The notes beneath the pieces were generated by a model that saw nothing but the letters and a program-made list of their open reading frames with translations, made no database searches and had not been told where the DNA came from. The position numbers and the translations under genes are program-made. Below, in pieces: positions 23,858 through 31,920 of a stretch of DNA of 35,672 bases; the stretch's first letter is position 1; every line of letters begins with the position of its first letter. The stretch comes from Bryobacter sp. GTDB taxonomy: Bacteria; Acidobacteriota; Terriglobia; Bryobacterales; Bryobacteraceae. The DNA lies in the NCBI GenBank assembly GCA_022843605.1, contig JALHNI010000067.1:1-35672 (forward strand), in the 5' to 3' direction.

Positions 23858-24923
23858 CGGTCTTCAGATCCAGAGAACCGGCATCGGAACGGACGAGCAT
23901 AAGAGCGCGGCCGGCGTCGTAGCGATCGAGTTGTTCAACGCCTTTGAACTGAGCGAGCGTCTCATAGGGGACGCCGGTGATGTCCGTCTTGGCGGTGATG
24001 GCGGGTGCGGACCCGAGATTGTTGGTGGGAAGCTTCATGACGCCGCGGCTCGAGTTATTCATCAGGATGAAGTCCTTGCCTTCTTTCTGGTAAACGACCA
24101 TGTCGAGAGGGCGATTGCCGTTGCCGAGTTCGGCGATGGTGGTGCCCTTCACCTTGGCGCCGCTCTTGAGCGAGGACATGGGGAGCTTCACGAGAGGGGT
24201 GCAGGTATAGGCGGCGAGGACGTAGCTTTCGCCGGCGATCTGATAGGGGACGAAGGTGCGGACGGGCGAGTTGGTTTCGAAGCGGCCGTGCGCGCCGTGA
24301 AAGATCTCCACACTTGCACCCTGATCGGCGGAGCGGAAGGGAAACGGGATGGCACGCAGGTTCGAGCTGAATTCTTCGTTCGAGAGTCCGGCGACGAGGA
24401 CGCGGCCATCGGCCCAGGCGAGGTCCGTGATGGCTTCCTGGCGCTTGCTGCGGCCACGCTCCATGGCGTCGGCGGCGGGAGCGTTGGGCAGAGCGACGCT
24501 GGCGTGGCGAATGTTCTCGAGCTTGAGTTCAGTGATTTTGCCCGCGCCATCGATTTTGACGATCACCGGAATGGCTTCCGGGCCTTTGCCGCGAGAGACG
24601 GAGAGGTAGATGTTTTTGGACAGGGGGTTTACGGCGAGGTCATTAACGAGAATCTGGTCAGCGGTGACGCCAACGAGGGCACCGATCTTGCCGCCGAGGC
24701 CTTGCAGGTCAACCGGCGTGGCGGATTTGGTGGTTTTCTGGTCACCCGTGTCGAAAGCGAAGATGGCGGCGCCTTTGGTATCGCCGACGAAGAGAATGCC
24801 TTCCGGGCCGAAGGCCAGGGGTCCGGCGGATTGCAGGGCGGCTTTGCCGGATTGCAGACTATCGCTTAAAGTGGCGGCCGATGCCAGTGAGGCACCGAGC
24901 AGAATAGCAGTGGTTAGTTTCAT
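23844..24923 (-). CDS. Secreted propeller-like protein of unknown function
   Basis: This 359-residue exported protein starts with a clear signal peptide (MKLTTAILLGASLASAATL). Repeated segments such as FGPEGILFVGDTKGAAIFAF, ITDLAWADGRVLVAGLS and LDMVVYQKEGKDFILMNNSS, about 50-60 residues apart, suggest a beta-propeller, with no recognised catalytic motif. The ATG at 24923 is well supported: it follows AGGAG by 5 bases and opens the signal peptide. It lies 68 bases downstream of the TonB-dependent receptor gene and may be in the same transcript, in which case a perfect inverted repeat in the gap could control its translation. A role beside the receptor, for example in nutrient capture, is inference. 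Confidence 0.72.
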   Translation of the reverse strand: MKLTTAILLGASLASAATLSDSLQSGKAALQSAGPLAFGPEGILFVGDTKGAAIFAFDTGDQKTTKSATPVDLQGLGGKIGALVGVTADQILVNDLAVNPLSKNIYLSVSRGKGPEAIPVIVKIDGAGKITELKLENIRHASVALPNAPAADAMERGRSKRQEAITDLAWADGRVLVAGLSNEEFSSNLRAIPFPFRSADQGASVEIFHGAHGRFETNSPVRTFVPYQIAGESYVLAAYTCTPLVKLPMSSLKSGAKVKGTTIAELGNGNRPLDMVVYQKEGKDFILMNNSSRGVMKLPTNNLGSAPAITAKTDITGVPYETLAQFKGVEQLDRYDAGRALMLVRSDAGSLDLKTVALP

Positions 24924-24940
24924 AGAAGCTCCTCGCTCAT
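24920..24940 (-). other. Possible six-codon leader ORF overlapping the propeller-like gene
   Basis: On the minus strand an ATG at 24940 begins the six-codon ORF MSEELL, whose TGA overlaps the ATG of the next gene (ATGA arrangement). GGGGAG lies 2 bases upstream of this ATG. The ORF starts inside the 14-bp inverted repeat and contains the Shine-Dalgarno of the downstream gene, so ribosomes on it would unwind the hairpin. Six codons are too few to prove coding from sequence alone. Confidence 0.3.
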
Positions 24941-24977
24941 GACTCCCCGTTGGCGTACAGTTTGTCATGAGCGAGGA
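24930..24977. repeat. Perfect 14-bp inverted repeat over a Shine-Dalgarno
   Basis: TCCTCGCTCATGAC at 24930-24943 and GTCATGAGCGAGGA at 24964-24977 are exact inverted copies with a 20-base loop. In minus-strand RNA they would form a 14-bp stem that takes in GAGGA of the Shine-Dalgarno of the gene starting at 24923. No T-run follows, so it does not look like a simple terminator of the receptor gene. It could be an RNA switch or a protein-binding site. Confidence 0.75.
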
Positions 24978-24991
24978 CCGGGTGCAAGCCG

Positions 24992-27900
24992 CTAGAAGTC
25001 GTAGCGGAGCGAGAACTGCATGACGCGTGAAGGCTGCAGTGTGCCCTGGTAGCGCCCGAAAGTGGTGCGGTTGCCGAGGCTCAAATTGATGTTCCGCGGG
25101 TCAAAGCGGGTGGTATTGGTGACGTTGAAAACTTCCCATCGGAACTGCATTTTGTGCGATTCGCGATAGGGCATGGAGAAGTTCTTAGCCAGGCTCATGT
25201 CGATGTTGGCGACACCGTCGCCGCGGACATTGTTGCGATTGCCGATTTCGCCGGGCATGGTGAAGCCGAAGGCGTCGAGGGCCGACTGCGGGTTCTGGAA
25301 GACGTTGGGGCCGGTAGTTTGACCGGCAACCGAGGGAGGTGCATTCTTGTTGGTGCCGTCAGCCGCGGGCCCGACCTGCGTGGCCCAACCGGTGATGTTG
25401 TAGTTGGTGGGCCAAGTACGGTTGTGGCCGACGCTGACATTCAAGCCGGTGGTGATGCGCATAAGGCCGGCGAGCTGCCAGCCGCCAACGAGGAAGTTCG
25501 CTACGCGACCGGCGCCGGAGAGGTAGCGCTGGTTGCGGCCGATGGGGAGGTTGTAGACGTAGTTGGCGTTCCAGTTGTGGCGCTGGTCGAAGTCAGAGGA
25601 AGCGCGCATCTGCTTGCGGTTGTAAGGATTGATGATGATGCCGCGGTTTTCGGCGGAGGCATCGTTCTCTGTGACCGAGCCCATGTCAAAGGAGTGGGAC
25701 CAAGTCCAGTTGAAGTCCAGTTGATCGCCGTTACGGAAGCCCTTGCGGACGCCGAACTGCATCGAGTGGTAGCTGGAGGAGCCTACGGAACGGAGGGCAC
25801 GTAGGTAAGAGAACTGCGGGCTATAGAAGGCGAACTGGCCCAAGCGGCTGGCCGAGGGCGAGTTCAAACGGTCAGTCAGTTCGAGGACGTACGTGGAGTC
25901 GGGGAAGTTCTGCTCAAAGAGTCGGAGAGCGCCTTGAGTGGCCGTGAGTCCGTTGCGGGCCAAGCCGGGGAACATGTTCTCGAAGAAGGGCACCGGACGG
26001 ATGCCGCCGAGTTGAGCAGCCGACAAAGTGCCCTGGATTTCTTTGCGGTTGTTGATGTTCATCTGGTTGATGACGGCGGCGGCTCCGGTAACCCAGTCCT
26101 GGCCGGACTGAGGATCGCGAATGTTCAGGGGCGTAGCCAAGTCCTCGCTGGTGAGGGTACGGCGCCCTTCGCTGGCGACGTAGCCGAGGCTGACGGTCCA
26201 GCCGTCGCGGAGTTCGCGGGAGGCGGAAAGGTTCCAGCGCATGACGTAGGGCGCCTTGAGGCGATCGTCGAGCGAGTTGGTGATGGCGAAGTTGTTAGGC
26301 TGCGTCACCGGGAAGGTGGCCGGGGGCGGGGGCGTCACGAGGCTCTGAGGCAAGGCGAAAAGACTGGTGAAGCGGGGCGCCTCTTCGATGGTGAGACGGC
26401 CGGAGGAGTTGTTGAGGCTCGTGGAGAGGCCGAGGGCCGAGGCGTCGTAGGAGCGCACGAGCCCGGCGCCGAAGACGTCGTAGTACATGCCCCAACCGGC
26501 GCGGATGACGGTCTTGCCGGCGCCGCCGAAGAGAAACTTACTCAAGCCGTCATTGCCCTGCGGCGAGTAAGCGAGCGCGAGGCGGGGCGACCAGTTGTGG
26601 AGGTTGTCGTAAAGAGGACGACCATTCTGACCGCTCGCCAGATTGTAGGAGATCGGGGCGAGGCCGGTTTGGCCACCGAGACCGGCGTTGGCATTCGCCA
26701 CGCGGCGATCGAACCATTCGCTGAGCGGGATATTGGGGCTCGTTTGAACACCGTTGACTTCATAGATAGCGGGCCAGTACATGTAGCGGACGCCGCCGGT
26801 GAGCGTAAGCCCCCGGCTAATTTTCCAGGTGTCCTGAAAGAAGATTTCGGACTCTTCGCCGCGAAAGTTACGGGGGTTAGGGGCGCCGGGCTGCAGAGCG
26901 GTAACTTGGCCATTCTGCGGCAGGTAATTGTAGTTCGAGGTGACCTGAGTGACGAGACCGAGCACAGCGGCGGCGGCGTCGTTGAACTGGGTGCGGCCGC
27001 CGGGGCTAATGCCGATGGCGGCGTTGTTGGCATCGACAAACGGGGCGCTCAAAACACCGCCGCTCGCGCTCATCCAGGAAGAGTTTACCTGGCTGCCGAA
27101 GTACGAGTTAGCGTAGCTGAGGCGATCGTTGTCAAAGCGGCGGTAGCTGCCGCCGAAGGAGAAAGAATGGGCGCCCCTGGTCCAGACGAAATCCTGGGTG
27201 AGGTTGTAAGTCGGACTGATGCGGCGGAAGGAACGGGTTAAGCCGACGGGGTTGTCAAAAGTGCGGAAGGTAATCAGCGAATACTGGCCGATGCCGGCGT
27301 CTTCGAGTGACTGACGGGTAACGCCGAAGCGGGTGGTGGAGTAAAGGGTGGGCGTGATGACGGCATTCCAACCGGCGGCAAGACCCTTGCTATTCGTGAG
27401 GGACTGAATATTTGGAGCCGCACCGGGAAACTGGGGAGTGCCATTTTCGACGTCGTCCTGCAGTTGGCCGCGGAGGAAGAAGGTGTGCTTGTCGTTCAGC
27501 ACGTAGTCGAAGCGGGCGATGAAGGTGTCGAACTTGTTCTTTACAGGCGCATTGAAGCGGAAGCCGGAGCTATTGATGCCGTCACCAGCCGTACGGTCGT
27601 TGGGCAGCGGATAATACTGGGCGAACATCGAGAGGACGTTCTGGTTGACGCCGGGATTGGCGCCGAGGCGCGCGGCAAGTTCCTGCGGGCTGACGTCGAC
27701 GATATTGCCGCCGCGGGCGACATAGCGAGTGATGCCGCGACGAAGGGTTTCGGTGGGAACGACGCGAAGGACGCTCTGCTCGAGTGAGTCGCGTCGGCCT
27801 TCGTAGTTACCGAAGAAGAACATTTTTTTCTTCGAGTTCGGCACCGCCCCGCCGATGCTGCCGCCGAAGATGTTGCGGTTCAGCTTAGGCGTGGGTACAC

Positions 27901-28726
27901 CGGACAGGTTGTTGAAGAAAGTGTTGGCGTTGGTGGCCTTGTTGCGGAGGTAATGATAGAGGGAGCCGTGAAGCTCGTTCGTGCCGGACTTGGTTACCAG
28001 TGTGACCTGTGCGCCGGAGCCGCGCGAGGCGTCGGCATTGGCGTTACTGGTGGTGACGCGGAACTCCTGAACCGAATCGAGAGTAACGCGCAGGACGCTG
28101 CTGAAGGCGCCGCGAGTTTGTTGGTCGTTCACATCGACCCCGTCGAGGGTGATGTTGCTTTGGTCGGAGCGGCCGCCGTTGACGACGCCGCCGCGGTCAG
28201 TGGCGGTATTGACGCCGCCGTTCACCGAGTCCGTATCGCCAACCCAGGAGACGCCCGCTTGCAGGGAGAGGATCTTCGCGACGTTGCGGCCTTCGAAGGG
28301 CAACTGCAGGATGGGCTTGGTGCCGAAGGATTTGCCCAGTGTGGCGTCAACGGTATTCAGTTGCGTCGATTCGGCGGAAACTTCAACAGTGGTGGCGACG
28401 GCGCCAACCACCTCGAAGGCGACATTGATGGTGGCGGGCGTGTTCACCAGAAGCCGGACATCCTGCACGGAAACACTCGAGAAGCCAGGTTTCGAGGCCT
28501 TGAGCTGATACAGGCCCGGAGTAAGAGCCGGAAACTGGTAACGCCCGGAGTCATCGGAGACCGCCTCACGTTGGGCACTGGTGTCCTTACTGACGAGGAC
28601 GAGGTTAGCGCCGGGAATGGCGGCTCCGGTGGGGTCAGTCACCAAACCGTTGAGCGAGGTAACGGTTTGCGCGAATGAGAAAAGCGGCAAAAGTGCCAAG
28701 TAAACAAGGCAGAGAATCCGACGCAT
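24992..28726 (-). CDS. Oar-like TonB-dependent receptor with carboxypeptidase-regulatory-like domain
   Basis: This 1244-residue outer-membrane protein belongs to the large acidobacterial group of TonB-dependent receptors. A signal peptide (MRRILCLVYLALLPLFSFAQ) is followed by a carboxypeptidase-regulatory-like beta domain at about residues 21-115 (LNGLVTDPTGAAIPGANLVL; LPALTPGLYQLKASKPGF-like). A plug-domain region follows near 155-240 (NITLDGVDVNDQQTRGAF; VQEFRVTTSNANADASRG), and then a long beta-barrel with the C-terminal aromatic end LRYDF. Such proteins import large nutrients such as glycans or peptides, or act in surface adhesion; the ligand is unknown. The start has an upstream TTGACA promoter element and GGGGA, so it is not of the leaderless kind. 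Confidence 0.9.
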   Translation of the reverse strand: MRRILCLVYLALLPLFSFAQTVTSLNGLVTDPTGAAIPGANLVLVSKDTSAQREAVSDDSGRYQFPALTPGLYQLKASKPGFSSVSVQDVRLLVNTPATINVAFEVVGAVATTVEVSAESTQLNTVDATLGKSFGTKPILQLPFEGRNVAKILSLQAGVSWVGDTDSVNGGVNTATDRGGVVNGGRSDQSNITLDGVDVNDQQTRGAFSSVLRVTLDSVQEFRVTTSNANADASRGSGAQVTLVTKSGTNELHGSLYHYLRNKATNANTFFNNLSGVPTPKLNRNIFGGSIGGAVPNSKKKMFFFGNYEGRRDSLEQSVLRVVPTETLRRGITRYVARGGNIVDVSPQELAARLGANPGVNQNVLSMFAQYYPLPNDRTAGDGINSSGFRFNAPVKNKFDTFIARFDYVLNDKHTFFLRGQLQDDVENGTPQFPGAAPNIQSLTNSKGLAAGWNAVITPTLYSTTRFGVTRQSLEDAGIGQYSLITFRTFDNPVGLTRSFRRISPTYNLTQDFVWTRGAHSFSFGGSYRRFDNDRLSYANSYFGSQVNSSWMSASGGVLSAPFVDANNAAIGISPGGRTQFNDAAAAVLGLVTQVTSNYNYLPQNGQVTALQPGAPNPRNFRGEESEIFFQDTWKISRGLTLTGGVRYMYWPAIYEVNGVQTSPNIPLSEWFDRRVANANAGLGGQTGLAPISYNLASGQNGRPLYDNLHNWSPRLALAYSPQGNDGLSKFLFGGAGKTVIRAGWGMYYDVFGAGLVRSYDASALGLSTSLNNSSGRLTIEEAPRFTSLFALPQSLVTPPPPATFPVTQPNNFAITNSLDDRLKAPYVMRWNLSASRELRDGWTVSLGYVASEGRRTLTSEDLATPLNIRDPQSGQDWVTGAAAVINQMNINNRKEIQGTLSAAQLGGIRPVPFFENMFPGLARNGLTATQGALRLFEQNFPDSTYVLELTDRLNSPSASRLGQFAFYSPQFSYLRALRSVGSSSYHSMQFGVRKGFRNGDQLDFNWTWSHSFDMGSVTENDASAENRGIIINPYNRKQMRASSDFDQRHNWNANYVYNLPIGRNQRYLSGAGRVANFLVGGWQLAGLMRITTGLNVSVGHNRTWPTNYNITGWATQVGPAADGTNKNAPPSVAGQTTGPNVFQNPQSALDAFGFTMPGEIGNRNNVRGDGVANIDMSLAKNFSMPYRESHKMQFRWEVFNVTNTTRFDPRNINLSLGNRTTFGRYQGTLQPSRVMQFSLRYDF

Positions 28727-28764
28727 AGATTAATTTTCCCCAAACAAGCTGAATTAGGCAGTGT

Positions 28765-28784
28765 GGCGAATCGCCAATTGTCAA
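28765..28784 (-). promoter_or_regulatory. Receptor-gene promoter region: TTGACA and GGCGAATCGCC palindrome
   Basis: A consensus -35 hexamer TTGACA is at 28784-28779 on the minus strand. Directly downstream in the spacer is the palindrome GGCGA-T-TCGCC (28765-28775), placed like an operator. A -10 is less clear: TAATTC lies 22 bases on, which is longer than usual. Two ACGCCA copies 10 bases apart (28834-28839 and 28844-28849) lie further upstream. Confidence 0.4.
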
Positions 28785-28873
28785 TCAGTGTAGGCAGATT
28801 TTAATATGGGGGGCAAATAAACAAAACTAACTAACGCCAATAGACGCCATTAATCGGATCAATCGCGGCGAAG

Positions 28874-29560
28874 TTACTGAAGGGATTTCAGGATGCGGTG
28901 TATTTCAACAGCGGGATCAGTAGCACGAGTAATCTGACGGCCCATCACCAGATAGTTCGCGCCGGCGGCGATGGCCGCTTCGGGAGTGGCAATTCGCTTC
29001 TGGTCGCCAGTATCGGCGCCCGCGGAGCGGACGCCGGGGGTGACGAGAATTGCGGCAGGTCCGGCAATTTCACGGACGCGAGCGACTTCGAGCGGTGAGC
29101 AGATGAGGCCGTCCATACCGCAATCGCGGGCGTTCGCGACGCGGCGGGCGACGAGTTGTCCGACGGTTTCGGTGTGGCCATCGGCGGCGAGGTCGGCCTC
29201 GGTCCAACTGGTGAGGACGGTGACGGCGAGGATTTGCAGCGCCGAATCGCCTTTGCCTTCGCGGGCAGCACGCATGACGGAAGGGTGGGCGTGAACGGTA
29301 AGAAAGCGGATGCCGTCTACTTTGGCGACCTGAGCGACAGCGCGTTTGACGGTCTCCCCGATGTCGTAAAACTTGAGGTCGAGGAAGACCTGCTTCCCTG
29401 CCCCCAGCAGTTCACGGACGAACTCCATGCCGGCGGAGGCATAAAGTTCCATGCCGATTTTGTAGAAGCGGGCGGCGTCGCCGAGCGTTGCGACGAGTTG
29501 CCGAGCTTGGTCAGCGGTTTCGACGTCGAGGGCGACGATGATGGGGTTTACTTCACGCAA
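28874..29560 (-). CDS. pyrF: Orotidine-5'-phosphate decarboxylase
   Basis: This is the last enzyme of de novo UMP synthesis: it decarboxylates OMP in the cytoplasm. The 228-residue length is normal for the bacterial type. The fold opens with IIVALDVETADQARQLV. The catalytic block DLKFYDIGETVKRAVAQ carries the Asp-Lys-x-x-Asp array (Tyr and Gly replace the common His and Pro of KFHDIP), then FLTVHAHPSVM and the phosphate-binding end VTPGVRSAGADTGDQKRI plus NYLVMGRQITRATDP. The start is a TTG at 29560 with AGGAG about 11 bases upstream; it lies 13 bases inside the end of selD, so the two are an operon. The receptor gene is downstream on the same strand but has its own promoter region. Confidence 0.94.
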   Translation of the reverse strand: MREVNPIIVALDVETADQARQLVATLGDAARFYKIGMELYASAGMEFVRELLGAGKQVFLDLKFYDIGETVKRAVAQVAKVDGIRFLTVHAHPSVMRAAREGKGDSALQILAVTVLTSWTEADLAADGHTETVGQLVARRVANARDCGMDGLICSPLEVARVREIAGPAAILVTPGVRSAGADTGDQKRIATPEAAIAAGANYLVMGRQITRATDPAVEIHRILKSLQ

Positions 29561-30549
29561 AGCGAGTGTTCTCCTCTTTCCAGAACGCGGCCGATCCGGC
29601 GGCCGATGGGGAAGGCGGCGGCGTCTTTCTCCGGCATGGAGATCAGGAGTCCGCCGCTGGTTTGGGGGTCGTAGAGCAGGTGGGCAATGGCTACGGGCAC
29701 ATCAGGAGCCATGGTGACGGTGCATTCGGCGAAGTCGCGGTTGTTCTTGAGACCGCCGGATAAGGCGCCGGCCTGGGCGTACTCGATGGCGCCGGGCAAG
29801 AAGCTGAGCGCTCGCCACTCGATCTCGAGCGTGACATTGCTGCCCTTGGCCATTTCGCGGCCATGACCCATGAGGCCAAAGCCGGTGACGTCGGTGACGC
29901 CGTGAGCCTCGACCGTATCGAGCGCTTCGGCGGCGGCACGATTGAGGGTAAGCATGCTGGCGATGGCGGCGTCGACATGGGCAGGGTCGGCGATGCCCTG
30001 CTTCAGGGCGGTGGTGATGACGCCCGTACCAAGCGACTTAGTAAAAACGAGAGCGTCACCCACCTGAGCGCCCGTATTAGCCTTCACCTTGGCGGGGTGA
30101 ATGGTGCCGGTGATCGCGTAGCCGAACTTGATCTCTTCGCTGCGGACGCTATGGCCGCCCAGGAGGACGCAGCCGGCTTCCTTGAGCTTGTCGCCGCCGC
30201 CGCGCAGAATCGCTTCGAGGGTGTCGAGGTCGCCTTTCTCGGGAAAGGCGAGGATGGAGAGCGCGGAGATGGGCGTGCCGCCCATGGCCCAGACGTCGGA
30301 GAGGGCGTTGGCGGCGGCGATGGCGCCGAAGGTGTAGGGGTCGTCGACGATGGGGGTGAAGAAGTCGACCGTTTGGACGAGGGCGAGGTCCGGGGTGAGT
30401 TGGTAGACGCCGGCGTCATCGGAGGTGTCGAAGCCGACGAGAACGTGCTCATTGGTTAAGCGCGGGATGCGGCTTAATACTTGATTTAAAAGTCCGGGGG
30501 CGAGTTTACTGGCGCAACCACCGGCTTTGGCGAACGAAGTCAGCTTCAT
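29548..30549 (-). CDS. selD: Selenide, water dikinase (selenophosphate synthetase), Cys form
   Basis: SelD makes selenophosphate from selenide and ATP, the selenium donor for selenocysteine and for selenouridine in tRNA. The 333-residue length and the blocks VGFDTSDDAGVYQL, TVDFFTPIVDDPYTFGAIAA, NALSDVWAMGGTPISAL and LLGGHSVRSEEIKFG identify it. The catalytic loop near residue 12 reads AGGCASKL, with Cys where many homologues have selenocysteine, and the essential Lys. The second Cys of the E. coli loop (GCGCK) is Ser here. The ATG at 30549 is chosen because AAAAGGA lies 5 bases upstream and because the family starts here; in-frame sequence up to 31605 is antisense to the sulfatase. No selA, selB, selU or selenoprotein gene is in the window. 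Confidence 0.94.
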   Translation of the reverse strand: MKLTSFAKAGGCASKLAPGLLNQVLSRIPRLTNEHVLVGFDTSDDAGVYQLTPDLALVQTVDFFTPIVDDPYTFGAIAAANALSDVWAMGGTPISALSILAFPEKGDLDTLEAILRGGGDKLKEAGCVLLGGHSVRSEEIKFGYAITGTIHPAKVKANTGAQVGDALVFTKSLGTGVITTALKQGIADPAHVDAAIASMLTLNRAAAEALDTVEAHGVTDVTGFGLMGHGREMAKGSNVTLEIEWRALSFLPGAIEYAQAGALSGGLKNNRDFAECTVTMAPDVPVAIAHLLYDPQTSGGLLISMPEKDAAAFPIGRRIGRVLERGEHSLCVK

Positions 30550-30562
30550 TTTTTTCCTTTTC

Positions 30563-30572
30563 AGTGTACGAT
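30563..30572. promoter_or_regulatory. Overlapping divergent -10 boxes, selD / sulfatase
   Basis: On the plus strand TACGAT (30567-30572) ends 7 bases before the ATG at 30580. On the minus strand TACACT (30568-30563) ends 13 bases before the selD ATG at 30549, leaving room for a short leader with an AAGGA Shine-Dalgarno. The two share the TA at 30567-30568, so the 30-base gap seems to hold a compact bidirectional promoter. Confidence 0.45.
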
Positions 30573-30579
30573 GGCCGCT

Positions 30580-31920
30580 ATGTTGACCCGCCGACTGTTG
30601 ATGCAAAGCGCTCCCGCAGCCTTCGCTCAGGGCACTCCTCCGCCGAATATCGTCTTTCTGATCTCCGACGACCACAGCTTCCAGGACCTGGGCGCTTACG
30701 GCAACCGGGCGGTGACTTCGCCGCATCTGGACCGGATGGCGCGGGAGGGGATGCGCTTTACGCATGCCTTCGTGTCGTCGTCGCAATGCAGCCCCAATCG
30801 GGCGAGCATCTTTACCGGGTGCACGCCGCACACGGTGGGAATGTCCCGGCTGCATGCTCCGCTGCCCGACTGGGAGCCGACCGTCATCGACATGCTGAAG
30901 GAACGCGGCTACTTCACTGGCATCTTCCGCAAGCACCACCAGGGAGCGGGCTTCCAGAAGCGGCTCGACTTCTACGGCGACGCCAAAGCGCCGTTCAGCA
31001 AGTTCTTCGATGCTCTGCCCGCAAAAAAGCCCTTCTTTTTGCAGTTGGGCTTCACGGACCCGCACCGGCCCTACCGGGCAGGCGCCTTTACGCCGCCGCA
31101 CGATCCGGCCCAGGTGACCGTGCCGCCTTATTTGCCGGATACGCGGGAGGTGCGGCAGGATCTGGCGCATTACTACGACTTCATCGCCCGCATGGACGCC
31201 GAATGCGGACAGCTTTTCGACCTGCTGCGGACGCGCGGCTTGGCGGAGAACACGGTCGTCTTTATGGCCGGGGACAACGGCATGCCGTTTCCGCGGGCCA
31301 AGGGCACCTGCTACGATGCCGGACTGCGGACGCCGCTGCTGGCCTGGTGGCCCGGCAAGATCCAGGCGGGAGCGGTGAACAGCGACCTGATCTCGCATGT
31401 CGACTTCGCGCCAACGTGGCTGGAACTCGCGGGACTCAAGAAGACCGCTAAGATGCAGGGCCAGAGCTTTCTGCCGGCGCTGCTGGGCCGGCCGTATGAG
31501 GCGCGGACAGCGGTGTTCGGCGAACGAAACTGGCACGATAATTTCGACCCGGTCCGCAGTGTGCGGACCCGGACACACAAGCTGATCGTCAACGCCGCGC
31601 CGCATTTCCCGTACCGGCCGCCGTCCGATCTGGCGCAGTCGCCGAGTTGGGAGCAGATGACGAAGCTGGTGAAGAGCGGCGGGCTGACGGAAGAGCAGCG
31701 GCTGATATTCACGCCGACACGAGCGGCGATCGAGCTCTATGACCTGGAGCGGGATCCAAACGAATTCAATAACTTAGCGGACGATCCAGCGCTACGCACA
31801 GTGAAAGCCGCCTTGATGGACCGCCTGGCGGACTGGATGCAGTCCACCGCCGATTACCTGCCACCGGCGTCGAGCAAGTATGACTCGATGAAGGGGCGAA
31901 AATGGCCCGTCACCTTGTAG
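30580..31920 (+). CDS. Tat-exported sulfatase
   Basis: This is a formylglycine-dependent sulfatase of about 446 residues that probably removes sulfate from sugars or aryl esters outside the cytoplasm. The signal MLTRRLLMQSAPAAFAQ has a twin-arginine-like RRLLMQ. The metal site starts LISDDHSFQDLGAYG (D30, D31), the modified-Cys motif is CSPNRAS (C-x-P-x-R, Cys70), and the second metal block is FMAGDNGMPFP. A formylglycine-generating enzyme or equivalent is required but is not in the window. The ATG at 30580 is preferred over one at 30571 because the -10 box TACGAT ends 7 bases upstream and covers the earlier ATG. The C terminus overlaps a tiny lipoprotein ORF. Confidence 0.9.
   Translation: MLTRRLLMQSAPAAFAQGTPPPNIVFLISDDHSFQDLGAYGNRAVTSPHLDRMAREGMRFTHAFVSSSQCSPNRASIFTGCTPHTVGMSRLHAPLPDWEPTVIDMLKERGYFTGIFRKHHQGAGFQKRLDFYGDAKAPFSKFFDALPAKKPFFLQLGFTDPHRPYRAGAFTPPHDPAQVTVPPYLPDTREVRQDLAHYYDFIARMDAECGQLFDLLRTRGLAENTVVFMAGDNGMPFPRAKGTCYDAGLRTPLLAWWPGKIQAGAVNSDLISHVDFAPTWLELAGLKKTAKMQGQSFLPALLGRPYEARTAVFGERNWHDNFDPVRSVRTRTHKLIVNAAPHFPYRPPSDLAQSPSWEQMTKLVKSGGLTEEQRLIFTPTRAAIELYDLERDPNEFNNLADDPALRTVKAALMDRLADWMQSTADYLPPASSKYDSMKGRKWPVTL

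Noticed and set aside
30550..31605. N-terminal extension of selD by 352 codons
   Set aside because: It is antisense to the sulfatase gene; the SelD family begins at the ATG at 30549, which has a good Shine-Dalgarno.
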